A stretch of 34,528 nucleotides of DNA from an uncultured Alphaproteobacteria bacterium (GCA_944390035.1 CALXOP010000024.1:1-34528), one strand, 5' to 3'; shown: positions 1 through 8,260, counted from the first letter of the stretch. Notes: a model not told the origin generated them from the letters alone. Numbers and translations: made by a program.

Positions 1-1227
1 ATTAATAAAGGAAAAACCTTGGCGGCCAAAAAAATTCTGCAAGATAAAAACTTGAGAATGTGGATTCCGGACCGTGAGCATGATGCCATGAGTGCAACTT
101 TGGCTACGGTTTATTTGTTGGATAATCAAAATAAATTAGCCTTGGAATATACGGCTAAACCTATTCGCCGTAGCAGCGATGCCATGGCATTGTGGATTGG
201 CGGTTTGGCGGCTTGGCGGTTACATGATTATAATAAGGCGGCGGACTATTTTTCTAAACTCGGTGCAAAGCAAGATAATGATGAATGGTTGGTCGGGGCC
301 GGTGCTTATTGGGCGTATCGAGCTTATTCACGTTTGAACAAAAAACAAGTTGCGACTCGGTGGCTGAAAGTGGCTTCAAAGTATAAGCGCACGTTTTATG
401 GTATGCTGGCGAACTATCAACTGCGTCAGCCATGGGAATTTAACTGGGCGGACACAACCTATTTTAACAATTTTAATGACTATGGTTATGTAGATGAACT
501 TTTAGCTTCTGCCGCAATTCAGCGTGCTATCGTCTTGATTATGGCTAAAAATTCGAAATTGGCAGAAAGCGAACTGCGCTATGCTTATAAAAATATGAAC
601 GAGCGCCAAAAAGAGGCCGCTCTTTATTTGGCGGCGCAATATAATATGCCGTCCTTGGCCATAAAACTCTCAAATGAGGTTAAAGACAACGAAAACAGCC
701 GTTTCTATGACAATATTGCTTATCCGGTGCCGTCTTGGCTGCCAGATGGCGGGTGGAAAGTCAGCCGTGCCTTGGTGTTGGCGCTTATTCGCCAAGAATC
801 AGGGTTTAATACTCAAGCCAAAAGCGGGGCAGGAGCAAAGGGCTTAATGCAGTTAATGCCTAATACCGCTTATCATGTCACCAAGGACAGAAAGCTCAAA
901 CGCGATAGTTCGGTTTTGTTTGATGCGGATTATAACATGGAAATCGGTCAGCAATATTTGAGTTATTTGATGGGCAAGCCCTTTGTACAAGATAATCTTT
1001 TTTATTTGGCAGTGGCCTATAATGCCGGACCCGGAAATTTATTCAAATGGCAGAAGTCAGCGAAATATAACAATGATCCCTTATTGTTTATAGAGGTTTT
1101 ACCGGCGCGTGAGACCAGGCTTTATGTGGAGCGGGTAATGGCTAATTTTTGGGCATATAATCTGCGCTTTGGTCACGTTCACAAGAGTATGGATGAGGTG
1201 GCGTCGGGGCAATGGCCCACTCTGTAA
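1..1227 (+). CDS. slt: Soluble lytic murein transglycosylase, 3' part (5' end outside window)
   Basis: Periplasmic enzyme that cleaves the MurNAc-GlcNAc bond of peptidoglycan to leave 1,6-anhydromuramic ends. The reading frame is open to base 1, so the N-terminus and any signal peptide lie outside the window. A TTG at 19 is in frame but has no ribosome site and is unlikely to be the start. The first two thirds are helical, TPR-like repeats typical of the Slt70 superhelical domain. The C-terminal part is the goose-lysozyme-like SLT domain: LIRQESGF with the presumed catalytic Glu, then GAKGLMQLMP, then AYNAGPGN. Family members are usually 600-700 residues, so about a third is missing. The stop codon lies inside the left arm of an inverted repeat. 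The domain assignment is secure; the exact subfamily is less so. Confidence 0.9.
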   Translation: MNKGKTLAAKKILQDKNLRMWIPDREHDAMSATLATVYLLDNQNKLALEYTAKPIRRSSDAMALWIGGLAAWRLHDYNKAADYFSKLGAKQDNDEWLVGAGAYWAYRAYSRLNKKQVATRWLKVASKYKRTFYGMLANYQLRQPWEFNWADTTYFNNFNDYGYVDELLASAAIQRAIVLIMAKNSKLAESELRYAYKNMNERQKEAALYLAAQYNMPSLAIKLSNEVKDNENSRFYDNIAYPVPSWLPDGGWKVSRALVLALIRQESGFNTQAKSGAGAKGLMQLMPNTAYHVTKDRKLKRDSSVLFDADYNMEIGQQYLSYLMGKPFVQDNLFYLAVAYNAGPGNLFKWQKSAKYNNDPLLFIEVLPARETRLYVERVMANFWAYNLRFGHVHKSMDEVASGQWPTL

Positions 1228-1352
1228 AAACTCGTATAATGGTCATCTCATACAGAATTTGCAGGAAGAAAAAATGCTCACGTACTAATGTGTACGCTCC
1301 GCTTTTTTCTCCTTTAATTCTTATTATATGACTCATTCTCCGAGTTTTTATA
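1225..1352. repeat. Imperfect-palindrome repeat, copy 1
   Basis: Outer inverted repeat TAAAAACTCG (1225-1234) and CGAGTTTTTA (1341-1350) is perfect. Inside it, the left arm at 1236-1265 (begins ATAATGGTCATCT, ends TTTGCAGG) is partly complementary to the right arm at 1311-1331 (begins CCTTTAATTC, ends TATATGA): reversed, the right arm reads TCATATAATAAGAATT against TCATCTCATACAGAATT on the left. The outer arm includes the stop codon of the transglycosylase gene, so the structure may also end its transcript. Both inner arms recur in copy 2. Confidence 0.75.
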
Positions 1353-1361
1353 AAACCTCAC

Positions 1362-1456
1362 ATAATGGTCATCTAATACAGAATTTGCAGGTCAAAAGTG
1401 TCCTTTTATCGGTTTACCAAGCTCTCGTGCTTGAGCCTTTAATTCTTATTATATGA
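1362..1456. repeat. Imperfect-palindrome repeat, copy 2
   Basis: The left arm 1362-1391 matches 1236-1265 of copy 1 at 29 of 30 bases. The right arm 1436-1456 matches 1311-1331 at 21 of 21. The central segments (1266-1310 and 1392-1435) differ in sequence. The core of copy 2 has a small hairpin CAAGC/GCTTG. Conserved, mutually complementary ends around variable centres suggest a small non-autonomous repeat family, similar in size class to ERIC or Rickettsia palindromic elements. That comparison is inference. Confidence 0.75.
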
Positions 1457-1521
1457 TTGTTTTTCATAAAATAAAATCATCAAAAAAATGGACAAAAAAG
1501 CGTTTTGGCTGCTTAAAAGGG

Positions 1522-1550
1522 TTGTTATCAGACCTGATTTGTGGTATAGT
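1522..1550 (+). promoter_or_regulatory. Predicted sigma-70 promoter
   Basis: TTGTTA (1522-1527), a 17-base spacer, TATAGT (1545-1550). It would transcribe the small membrane protein gene starting at about 1728 with an untranslated leader of about 170 bases. Between 1457 and 1727 I see no gene; the leader is AT-rich and ends in an A-run before the start codon. Confidence 0.5.
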
Positions 1551-1727
1551 ATAGGTATGTTTTATATTTTTATAGATGATATTGTGGGGTTTGAGTGAAA
1601 GTTAGCTTTGATTGGGCGTAAGGTTTTTTGAGATGGATTAAGTTCTGTTTTGAGTTACCGAAAAGTCTATGAATTGATAAAGCAAAATTTTCACATTTAT
1701 TATTAAAAAAACAAAAAAAATAAAAAT

Positions 1728-1994
1728 ATGATGGGAAATTTGATTGTTATCATGTTCGTGGTGATAATCGCGATCATGATATGGATGCTTGCATGTGCCG
1801 GTGCAGGTGTCCTAGTTGCATTGATCAAAAATAGTTTCGGCGGTGCAATCTGGGGCGGTTTCGTCTTCTGGTTTGTGGCTGGAATGTTTTTTGATTGTCC
1901 GTGGGATAGTCTCTCTGCTGCATGGTGGGGAGCCATCATCGGAGCTATTATCGGCTTGTATTTAACTTATCAGGAAGCGAAATATCTTTTCTGA
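1728..1994 (+). CDS. Small hydrophobic membrane protein, function unknown
   Basis: I do not recognise a family. The 88-residue protein is almost wholly hydrophobic. One membrane segment lies at about residues 3-32 (rich in Ile, Val, Met and Gly), a second aromatic- and Gly-rich one at about 38-55, and a third at about 64-80, ending in a short polar tail. Two adjacent ATG codons (1728 and 1731) are possible starts. There is no clear Shine-Dalgarno sequence, only an A-rich stretch, which makes translation less certain. It has a candidate promoter upstream and a clear terminator just after, so it looks like a single-gene unit. GC content is higher than in the surrounding non-coding DNA, which supports coding. 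Confidence 0.6.
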   Translation: MMGNLIVIMFVVIIAIMIWMLACAGAGVLVALIKNSFGGAIWGGFVFWFVAGMFFDCPWDSLSAAWWGAIIGAIIGLYLTYQEAKYLF

Positions 1995-2007
1995 TAGGTT
2001 AGATACG

Positions 2008-2043
2008 AAAGAGTTGCCTCTTTATGGGGCAGCTCTTTTTTTT
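2008..2043 (+). terminator. Rho-independent terminator after small membrane protein gene
   Basis: Stem AAAGAGTTGCC paired with GGCAGCTCTTT (one G-T pair), loop of about 10 bases, followed by a T-run. Confidence 0.8.
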
Positions 2044-2116
2044 GTGCGCTAAGGGTGATTTTTGCCGGACTGAGATTATATCTTGCTCTTAGAGTATGTT
2101 TTTAAGGAGTGAGAAC

Positions 2117-2443
2117 ATGGAAATTTATTTGTTTTTGGCGCTGATTTTGGTTTATTTGTTGACGGCTTTTACGGTGCGCAAAGTGATTGTCAACAAAATT
2201 TGGACTTTAGCTTTTATTGTGGCTTTTTTGATTACGGCGGTGGCGATTGCTTTTATTCGTGTCAGCGGGCAAGATGTGATGATGTCGGCTAATGAGCTGA
2301 ACTGGTATTATTTGCTCTATTTGTTCGGTTCGTTATCCGTGGTGCTCGGGGTTATCAATTTGTGGATGTATCGCAAAGGTGTATGGAAAATATTGTCGGC
2401 CTCAGATAAAGACAGTGAGGCCGACGATGATGATGCGGCTTAG
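2117..2443 (+). CDS. Small three-helix membrane protein, function unknown
   Basis: A 108-residue protein of no family I recognise. The start at 2117 is chosen because AAGGAG (2104-2109) sits 7 bases upstream; an earlier in-frame ATG at 2096 would place the ribosome site inside the gene. Three membrane segments are visible at about residues 3-22, 32-51 and 69-90. The C-terminal tail is strongly acidic (DKDSEADDDDAA) and probably cytoplasmic. It converges with the leftward gene ending at 2446, and no terminator hairpin lies between them. Confidence 0.65.
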   Translation: MEIYLFLALILVYLLTAFTVRKVIVNKIWTLAFIVAFLITAVAIAFIRVSGQDVMMSANELNWYYLLYLFGSLSVVLGVINLWMYRKGVWKILSASDKDSEADDDDAA

Positions 2444-2445
2444 GC

Positions 2446-3114
2446 TTAAGCTGCTTCTTTGAGCAAAAATTCGCAGTTCTTGTGATTTACCTTGATGAGG
2501 TAACGCTCACGGTTTAGCGAGAAGAGCTTTTTGCGGGCATTGAGCAGTCGTGCGGTTTGCGTGATGTCTTGGCTTTCAATAACATTTGGTGCACGGAATT
2601 TGATTTGCGGTATTTTGGCCATAAAGCTCAATAATTGTGTCTCACTTTCCCAAGCGGGGGTGCCGATTAAGTCTTGGTGCAAAACAATCGGTTGCAGTGC
2701 TTGGAAATGCGGTGTTTGCGGTAGGTCTGACGGAGCCAATCCCGTTAGCAACAGCAGGTTTTCCTCGGCTTCTTGCTTTGTATCGCTGGCATGGAGATAA
2801 TTTCCACCCAACATTTGGCGATAGCAATGTTTGGCAGCTGTCAGATTTAGGTTTTTGTGGTCTTGAATATGCGGCTTGGGGTCGTTGACGCATATAACCA
2901 AAAAGGCTCCCGTTCCGCAGAGCTTTTTCTTGCGGAAAGCATTGGGGAGCTTTTTGCCGTAAAAACGGCTGAGATTACGTGTGAAATACTTGGAATTCCA
3001 AAAAATTTCATAGGTTTGCAGAATTTCAAAACGTTCTTTGATGTCGGATAGAATTTCGGCTTCCTTATGCCTACCATTAGCCCAAAGAACAAATATGTTA
3101 ATGTTATTTGTCAT
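2446..3114 (-). CDS. Uncharacterised 222-residue protein
   Basis: A soluble-looking protein without signal peptide or membrane segment. I cannot name the family. The N-terminus has a short hydrophobic strand (INIFVLWANGR), followed by a basic and aromatic region with NLSRFYGKKLP, then GTGAFLVICVNDPKP, then GGNYLHASDTKQEAEENL. This ordered pattern of strand, Gly turn and His/Asp residues looks like a conserved enzymatic or nucleotide-handling fold, but that is only an impression. AGAGG lies 6-10 bases upstream of the ATG. The gene follows another leftward gene (3160-3471) by 45 bases and may be cotranscribed with it. Confidence 0.65.
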   Translation of the reverse strand: MTNNINIFVLWANGRHKEAEILSDIKERFEILQTYEIFWNSKYFTRNLSRFYGKKLPNAFRKKKLCGTGAFLVICVNDPKPHIQDHKNLNLTAAKHCYRQMLGGNYLHASDTKQEAEENLLLLTGLAPSDLPQTPHFQALQPIVLHQDLIGTPAWESETQLLSFMAKIPQIKFRAPNVIESQDITQTARLLNARKKLFSLNRERYLIKVNHKNCEFLLKEAA

Positions 3115-3134
3115 AAATTTCCTCTTTAATTGTG

Positions 3135-3162
3135 TAAACGATGTATAAAAAAATATCGTTTA
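3135..3162. repeat. Short inverted repeat between two leftward genes
   Basis: TAAACGAT (3135-3142) and ATCGTTTA (3155-3162) form a perfect 8-base stem around a 12-base A/T loop. The right arm contains the stop codon of the gene at 3160-3471. There is no T-run, so it is not a classical terminator; it could be an operator or a stabilising stem. Confidence 0.4.
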
Positions 3163-3471
3163 GGCAATCGGAGGGCGATGAAGGCTTACGGCAAATTTAG
3201 GTAAGGTAAATTTGTCTTGGCTGATAAAATGTTTTTCGGTTTTTTTGATTTTAGTGATATAAACGATGGGTGTGGGAATATTATAAATTATTTGGCTGAC
3301 GATGGATATGTTAATTTCTGCGCCGCTGAGGTCGTCTTCCTCGTGGTCGGCACATGCATTGTCTGTGGTAAAAATTTCTTTACCATTGAGTGTTATATCG
3401 TTCACGTCTATAATATCAAATGAGGATATCATTAACGCAAAGACAATAAATATGCTGACTAACTTTCTCAT
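3160..3471 (-). CDS. Small exported protein, function unknown
   Basis: A 103-residue protein with an N-terminal basic-hydrophobic segment (MRKLVSIFIVFALMISS) that looks like a signal peptide or anchor. The remainder is polar, with an acidic His-containing stretch (CADHEEDDLSG) near the middle and a basic C-terminus. I do not recognise the family. There is no convincing Shine-Dalgarno sequence upstream, which lowers confidence. It is divergent from the FAD-dependent oxidoreductase gene and lies directly upstream of the 222-residue protein on the same strand. Confidence 0.5.
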   Translation of the reverse strand: MRKLVSIFIVFALMISSFDIIDVNDITLNGKEIFTTDNACADHEEDDLSGAEINISIVSQIIYNIPTPIVYITKIKKTEKHFISQDKFTLPKFAVSLHRPPIA

Positions 3472-3529
3472 AGTGTGTAGGATGTTATAGGTAAATATTT
3501 ATTTTGGCAAGGAAAATATAGCTTATACA

Positions 3530-5122
3530 ATGATTAGAGTAAATAATATACAAGCCGATTTGAGTGTTGATTTAGCAGGCTTGAAAGAAATCGTTTCAAT
3601 GAAAACAGGCTTGGATCCTGAAAATATTAAAGCAATTCATATTGCTAAAAAATCAGTCGATGCCCGCAATAAAAGCAATGTACATTTTGTGTATTCAATT
3701 GATATGGAAGTTTGGGGCGATGAAGACTATATCTCCGGGATTTTGGCGTGGAAAGATGTGGAGCTGATTAAATCTAAACCAATGTTGGTGATTGAGCCAA
3801 AGACAGCTTCTAAACTGCGTCCGGTGATTATCGGCAGCGGGCCGGCCGGTATGTTTGCCGGAATTGCCTTGGCTGAGGCTGGGCAAAATCCGTTGATTAT
3901 TGAACAAGGAAAGCCTGTGCCCGAGCGGCAAAAAGATGTCCAAACCTTTTGGCAAAAAGGAATATTGAACCCAAGCTCCAATGTGCAGTTCGGGGAGGGC
4001 GGGGCCGGAACGTTTTCGGATGGAAAACTCATGACCGGTATTAAAAAAGATGCCTTGAGTGCAAAAGTTTTACAAGAATTTGTTGATGCCGGTGCGCCGC
4101 AAGAAATTTTGTTTTTGGCAAAGCCTCATATCGGTACCGATAATTTGGTTAAAGTGGTGCAGAATATTCGCAAAAAAATTACCTCTTTGGGCGGGGAATA
4201 TCGCTTTGAGGAAAAATTGGTCGGATTGGAAGTAAAAAATAACCAACTTTGTGCCGTGCAAATTCAAAAGGCAGACGGTCGGATTTATCAGCTTGAGACC
4301 GATAAACTGATTTTGGCCTTGGGACACAGTGCGCGCGATACTTTTGAAATGCTCTATAATTCAGGTATCAAAATTGAGCAAAAGCCGTTTTCTATCGGGG
4401 CCAGAATTGAGCATTTGCAAAGTATGATTGATGAAAGTCAATATGGGCGTTATGCCGGTCGTCCGGAGCTCGGTGCCGCTGACTATAAATTGGCGGTGCA
4501 TTTGCCAAATGGGCGCTCAGCCTATACTTTTTGTATGTGTCCGGGAGGCGAAGTGGTGGCGGCGGCATCCGAAACATCACGCGTGGTTACAAACGGTATG
4601 AGCGAATTTGCGCGCAATAATACCAATGCCAATGCCGCTTTGTTGGTTGGGGTTAATCCACAAGATTTTGGCGGAGAGCATCCTTTGCAAGGAATGTATT
4701 GGCAAAGACAATTAGAAGAAAAAGCATTTGCCATGGGGGGCAAAAACTATTTTGCGCCGGCACAATTGGTGGGAGATTTTCTGGCTCATCGTTCCTCAGT
4801 GGGGGCAAAAAGCGTGAAACCATCTTATACGCCCGGAGTAAAGTGGTGTGATTTGAGTGCGTTGTTTCCCGATTATGTGACTGAGACTTTACGCTTGGCG
4901 ATTGCGGAAATGAACAAAAGATTGCGTGGCTTTGCTCATCCGGATGCAGTGCTGACGGCTATTGAAACCCGCTCGTCATCGCCAATTCGCATTGTCAGAG
5001 GGGATGATTTGCAATCCAATATTATCGGTGTTTATCCTTGCGGGGAAGGTGCCGGATATGCCGGAGGAATTGTCTCTTCGGCCGTGGATGGGTTAAGAGT
5101 AGCCATGAAGATAGTGTCTTAG
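3530..5122 (+). CDS. FAD-dependent oxidoreductase (COG2509-type)
   Basis: A 530-residue flavoprotein of the uncharacterised FAD-dependent dehydrogenase family. An N-terminal accessory region of about 95 residues precedes the dinucleotide-binding motif GSGPAGMFAGIALAEAG at about residue 101, followed by IEQGK, the acidic residue that binds ribose. Next comes GEGGAGTFSDGKL, characteristic of this family, and near the C-terminus PCGEGAGYAGGIVSSAVDG, the second FAD-contacting motif. The start matches the usual MIR-type N-terminus of relatives, though the nearest purine-rich stretch (AAGGA) is 17 bases away. The substrate is unknown for the family. It is a single gene; the next gene starts 82 bases later with its own candidate promoter. 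Confidence 0.88.
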   Translation: MIRVNNIQADLSVDLAGLKEIVSMKTGLDPENIKAIHIAKKSVDARNKSNVHFVYSIDMEVWGDEDYISGILAWKDVELIKSKPMLVIEPKTASKLRPVIIGSGPAGMFAGIALAEAGQNPLIIEQGKPVPERQKDVQTFWQKGILNPSSNVQFGEGGAGTFSDGKLMTGIKKDALSAKVLQEFVDAGAPQEILFLAKPHIGTDNLVKVVQNIRKKITSLGGEYRFEEKLVGLEVKNNQLCAVQIQKADGRIYQLETDKLILALGHSARDTFEMLYNSGIKIEQKPFSIGARIEHLQSMIDESQYGRYAGRPELGAADYKLAVHLPNGRSAYTFCMCPGGEVVAAASETSRVVTNGMSEFARNNTNANAALLVGVNPQDFGGEHPLQGMYWQRQLEEKAFAMGGKNYFAPAQLVGDFLAHRSSVGAKSVKPSYTPGVKWCDLSALFPDYVTETLRLAIAEMNKRLRGFAHPDAVLTAIETRSSSPIRIVRGDDLQSNIIGVYPCGEGAGYAGGIVSSAVDGLRVAMKIVS

Positions 5123-5145
5123 TGGTGGACAGTCTGATTTCACGG

Positions 5146-5173
5146 TTGAGTTTTTGGGGACTTTTGTTATTAT
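5146..5173 (+). promoter_or_regulatory. Candidate promoter for ugd-galE
   Basis: TTGAGT (5146-5151), 16-base spacer, TATTAT (5168-5173), about 32 bases before the ugd start. Plausible but not strong. Confidence 0.35.
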
Positions 5174-5204
5174 CATCTACAGTTTTAATTACTTTTGAGG
5201 ACTA

Positions 5205-6512
5205 ATGATGAAAGTTGCAATTATCGGCACGGGGTATGTCGGCTTGCCTACGGGAATCGGGCTGGCTGAACTCGGAAATAATGTGGTTTGTATTGATAAA
5301 ATTGAAGAAAAAATCAATTCGTTAAAGGCAGGAAGAGTTACCATCTACGAAGATGGGATGGAAGACTTGTTTCAAAAAAATCTGGCATCAGGGCGTTTGC
5401 AATTTACAACTTCTATGGAAGAAGGAATTAAAGGTGCCGATGTGGTGTTGATTGCCGTCGGAACACCGCCTCATCCCGTTACCAAAGAAGCTGACATGAA
5501 ATATATTCATGCTGCGGCAACCGAGTTGGCGAGCTATTTGGATGGCTATACCGTGGTGGCAACCAAATCAACCGTTCCGGTCGGAACCGGAGATGATGTT
5601 GAAGAGCTTATTCGCAAGACGAACCCCAGTGCTGATTTTGACGTGGTTTCTTTGCCGGAGTTTTTGCGCGAAGGCTTTGCTATCCATGACTTCTTTAATC
5701 CGGATAGAATTGTTATCGGTGCAAATTCGCAAAAAGCACGCGATGTGTTGCTCAAACTCTATAAACCTTTTGAAGGTAAGACCAAGTTTTTGCTGGTTAA
5801 CCGCAAGTCGTCAGAAGCTATTAAATATGCCTCCAATGCCTTTTTGGCGATGAAAATTCACTATATTAACGAAATGGCGGATTTTTGTGAGAAAGCCGGT
5901 GCTGATGTCAAAGAAGTGGCGCAAGGCATGGGATTGGACAGCCGAATCGGTGCAAAATTCTTAAATCCGGGGCCGGGATATGGCGGGTCTTGTTTTCCAA
6001 AAGACACAAATGCCATGGCGCAAATGGGTAAGAAATATGGCGTGCACTTATCTTTAATCGAAACAACCATTGAACAAAATGATTTGCGCAAGGCTAAAAT
6101 GGGGTTGCGTGCACTTGAGATGGTAAACCATAATCCTAAAGCAAGAATTGCTGTTTTGGGTTTGGCGTTTAAGGGCGGAACCGATGACTGCAGAGAATCT
6201 CCGGCCATGCAAATTTTGCAAGAGATTTTGAAGCATAATTCTAATGTATGTGTGTTTGACCCCAAAGCTATGAGCAATGCTAAGGCAATCTTGGGTGACA
6301 AAGTCAGCTATGCCAATTCGGCCCTAGATGCTTGCAAAGATGCCGAGCTGGTGGTTATTTTAACCGAGTGGGAAGAATTTCGCACTCTGGATTTGGTGCA
6401 ACTCAAGCAAATGATGAAATCTCCCAAAATCTTGGATTTGCGCAATATGTTAGACGCGCAAAGAGCTCAAGATTTGGGCTTTGTTTATTCTTGTATCGGA
6501 AAGAGAGGGTAA
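5205..6512 (+). CDS. ugd: UDP-glucose 6-dehydrogenase
   Basis: Cytoplasmic enzyme oxidising UDP-glucose to UDP-glucuronate with two NAD+, supplying acidic sugars for surface glycans. The N-terminal Rossmann motif is KVAIIGTGYVGLPTGIGLAE, followed by AVGTPP, STVPVGT and PEFLREG. The catalytic Cys lies in GPGYGGSCFPKDT at about residue 262, close to its place in characterised enzymes. The C-terminal UDP-binding domain includes GLAFKGGTDDCRESPA. Two ATGs (5205 and 5208) are possible; GAGGA at 5197-5201 suits the second and relatives begin MKV, so 5208 is slightly favoured. The galE gene follows after 3 bases. The assignment to this nucleotide-sugar dehydrogenase family is firm; a related UDP-sugar substrate remains possible. 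Confidence 0.92.
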   Translation: MMKVAIIGTGYVGLPTGIGLAELGNNVVCIDKIEEKINSLKAGRVTIYEDGMEDLFQKNLASGRLQFTTSMEEGIKGADVVLIAVGTPPHPVTKEADMKYIHAAATELASYLDGYTVVATKSTVPVGTGDDVEELIRKTNPSADFDVVSLPEFLREGFAIHDFFNPDRIVIGANSQKARDVLLKLYKPFEGKTKFLLVNRKSSEAIKYASNAFLAMKIHYINEMADFCEKAGADVKEVAQGMGLDSRIGAKFLNPGPGYGGSCFPKDTNAMAQMGKKYGVHLSLIETTIEQNDLRKAKMGLRALEMVNHNPKARIAVLGLAFKGGTDDCRESPAMQILQEILKHNSNVCVFDPKAMSNAKAILGDKVSYANSALDACKDAELVVILTEWEEFRTLDLVQLKQMMKSPKILDLRNMLDAQRAQDLGFVYSCIGKRG

Positions 6513-6515
6513 ATT

Positions 6516-7481
6516 ATGGCCAGAGTATTGGTTATCGGCGGGGCCGGGTATATCGGCAGTCATGTGGTGAAGGCTTTGTTGCAAAACGGGCACAGAGTGT
6601 GTGTGTTTGACAACCTTTCTACCGGGCAAAAAATTAATTTGTTTGATATGGCCGATTTTGAGGAAGGCGATATTTTGGATTATACCAGATTGAGCGAAGT
6701 GATGAGCCGCGGATTTGATGCCGTGGTGCATTTGGCCGCCAAAAAAGCCGTTGGTGAATCAATGGAAAATCCAAATAAATATTCTCTCAATAATATTCAA
6801 GGGTCACTCAATATTTTAATGACCATGGCCGATAATGGTGTCAACAACATTGTCTTTTCGTCGTCGGCGGCGGTTTATGGAATGCCCGAATATTTGCCTG
6901 TGGATGAAAAACATCCCTTAAATCCGATTAACTATTATGGTTTTACCAAGTTGGAAATTGAAAAATTTATGGCTTGGTATGATACCCTAAAAGGAATTAA
7001 ATATGTGGCTTTGCGCTATTTTAATGCCGTCGGGTATGACGCGGATGGTGATATTAGGGGCAAAGAAAAAAATCCGCAGAACTTGTTGCCGATTATTATG
7101 GAAACGGCAACGGGCGTAAGAGCCGAAATGTCGGTGTTCGGCAGTGATTATGATACGCGCGACGGTACTTGTATCAGGGATTATATTCATGTCAGCGATT
7201 TGGCAACGGCGCATGTTTTGGCAATTGAAAAATTAATTGCCGGAATGCCTTCGGCCGTGCTTAACCTTGGTACGGGTGAGGGAACATCTGTCAAAGAAAT
7301 GATTGAAGCGGCTGAACGTGTGATTGGCACAAAAATAAATGTTAAATATGCCGACCGACGCCCCGGAGATCCGGCGGTATTGATTGCCTCCTCTGATAAG
7401 GCGCGTGAGCTCTTAGGCTGGGAGCCGAAATATACCAATATTGACGAGATTGTTCAGACAACTTGGAATTTGGAACGCTAA
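6516..7481 (+). CDS. galE: UDP-glucose 4-epimerase
   Basis: Extended short-chain dehydrogenase/reductase interconverting UDP-glucose and UDP-galactose (or the N-acetylated forms). The N-terminal NAD-binding motif is GGAGYIGSH at residues 8-16. FSSSAAVYG carries the catalytic Ser, and Y141-G-F-T-K145 is the Tyr-Lys pair. The segments LRYFNAVGYDADG and RDYIHVSDLA are typical of GalE. The length of 321 is slightly below the usual 330-340. It starts 3 bases after ugd with a GAGAGGG ribosome site inside the end of ugd, so the two are probably translated together and supply UDP-sugars for glycan assembly. Confidence 0.92.
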   Translation: MARVLVIGGAGYIGSHVVKALLQNGHRVCVFDNLSTGQKINLFDMADFEEGDILDYTRLSEVMSRGFDAVVHLAAKKAVGESMENPNKYSLNNIQGSLNILMTMADNGVNNIVFSSSAAVYGMPEYLPVDEKHPLNPINYYGFTKLEIEKFMAWYDTLKGIKYVALRYFNAVGYDADGDIRGKEKNPQNLLPIIMETATGVRAEMSVFGSDYDTRDGTCIRDYIHVSDLATAHVLAIEKLIAGMPSAVLNLGTGEGTSVKEMIEAAERVIGTKINVKYADRRPGDPAVLIASSDKARELLGWEPKYTNIDEIVQTTWNLER

Positions 7482-7503
7482 CTCATTAAACAGGAGAAAC
7501 ATT

Positions 7504-8244
7504 ATGGACAACCAGACAACTTGCAAATGCGGCGGAAAAATTTGGTGTGCTTTGTTGATTGCCTTGGGGCTGGCAAGCGGTGGATTTTTTCCCGGATATT
7601 TCTATTATCAAGCCGTTTTGAAAAACAATTTTGTCAGTGTTAAAGGCTTGGCAGAAATGGATGTGCGCGCCGATTTGGCGGTTTGGAATATTCGCTATGT
7701 GGCAACGGGGATGGATTTGCTCTCTACTCAGCAACAAATTAATGCCAATTTGGCGCAAGTGCGTACTTTCTTGAAAGAAAAAGGTTTTGATGATGCCGAA
7801 ATTATTGAAGGAAGAGTTGAGACCAATGATTTGATGACCAACCCTTATCGCGATAATAATTCTAATCCGGTGCGCTATATTATTTCGCAAAGTGTGACCG
7901 TGCGCTCCGCAAAGGTTGATGCGGTGGAAAATGCTTTGCGCATGACCGGAGATTTGGTGGAAAAAGGGGTGATTTTGGATAATCAATATGGCTCACCCGT
8001 TTCTTATATCTTTACCCGCTTAAATGAGGTAAAACCGCAGATGTTGGAAGAAGCAACCAAAAATGCAACCGCGGCAGCGCAAGAATTTGCCAAAAGCTCA
8101 GACAGCAAAGTCGGTAAAATCCGTAGAGCACAACAAGGCGTCTTTTCGATTTTGCCGAGAGAGCAAACGGCTAATGCGCAAGAAAGTGAGCAAATCAATA
8201 AGAAAATTCGTGTGGTTTCAACGGTTGAATTTTGGTTGGAATAA
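7504..8244 (+). CDS. SIMPL-domain (DUF541) periplasmic or membrane-anchored protein
   Basis: A 246-residue protein with an N-terminal cytoplasmic Cys-containing stretch, one membrane helix at about residues 13-38, and a SIMPL/DUF541 domain. The domain begins FVSVKGLAEMDVRADLAVW, the classic strand opening of the family. The family forms oligomeric periplasmic rings of unknown job; some members affect stress survival. The start at 7504 is preferred because AGGAGA (7492-7497) lies 6 bases upstream and a membrane helix follows; an in-frame ATG at 7441 lies inside galE. It follows galE by 22 bases and is the last gene before a strong terminator. Confidence 0.85.
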   Translation: MDNQTTCKCGGKIWCALLIALGLASGGFFPGYFYYQAVLKNNFVSVKGLAEMDVRADLAVWNIRYVATGMDLLSTQQQINANLAQVRTFLKEKGFDDAEIIEGRVETNDLMTNPYRDNNSNPVRYIISQSVTVRSAKVDAVENALRMTGDLVEKGVILDNQYGSPVSYIFTRLNEVKPQMLEEATKNATAAAQEFAKSSDSKVGKIRRAQQGVFSILPREQTANAQESEQINKKIRVVSTVEFWLE

Positions 8245-8260
8245 AGTGCGATAAATCTTA

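Noticed and set aside
1703..1939. Leftward reading frame opposite the small membrane protein gene
   Set aside because: Low-complexity Ile/Thr/Pro translation, no ribosome site, and it lies fully opposite a more credible frame with promoter and terminator.
5640..5680. Unusual SLPEFLREG in UDP-glucose dehydrogenase (often SNPEFLREG)
   Set aside because: The residue before Pro varies among characterised dehydrogenases, and all catalytic residues are present, so this is not taken as notable.
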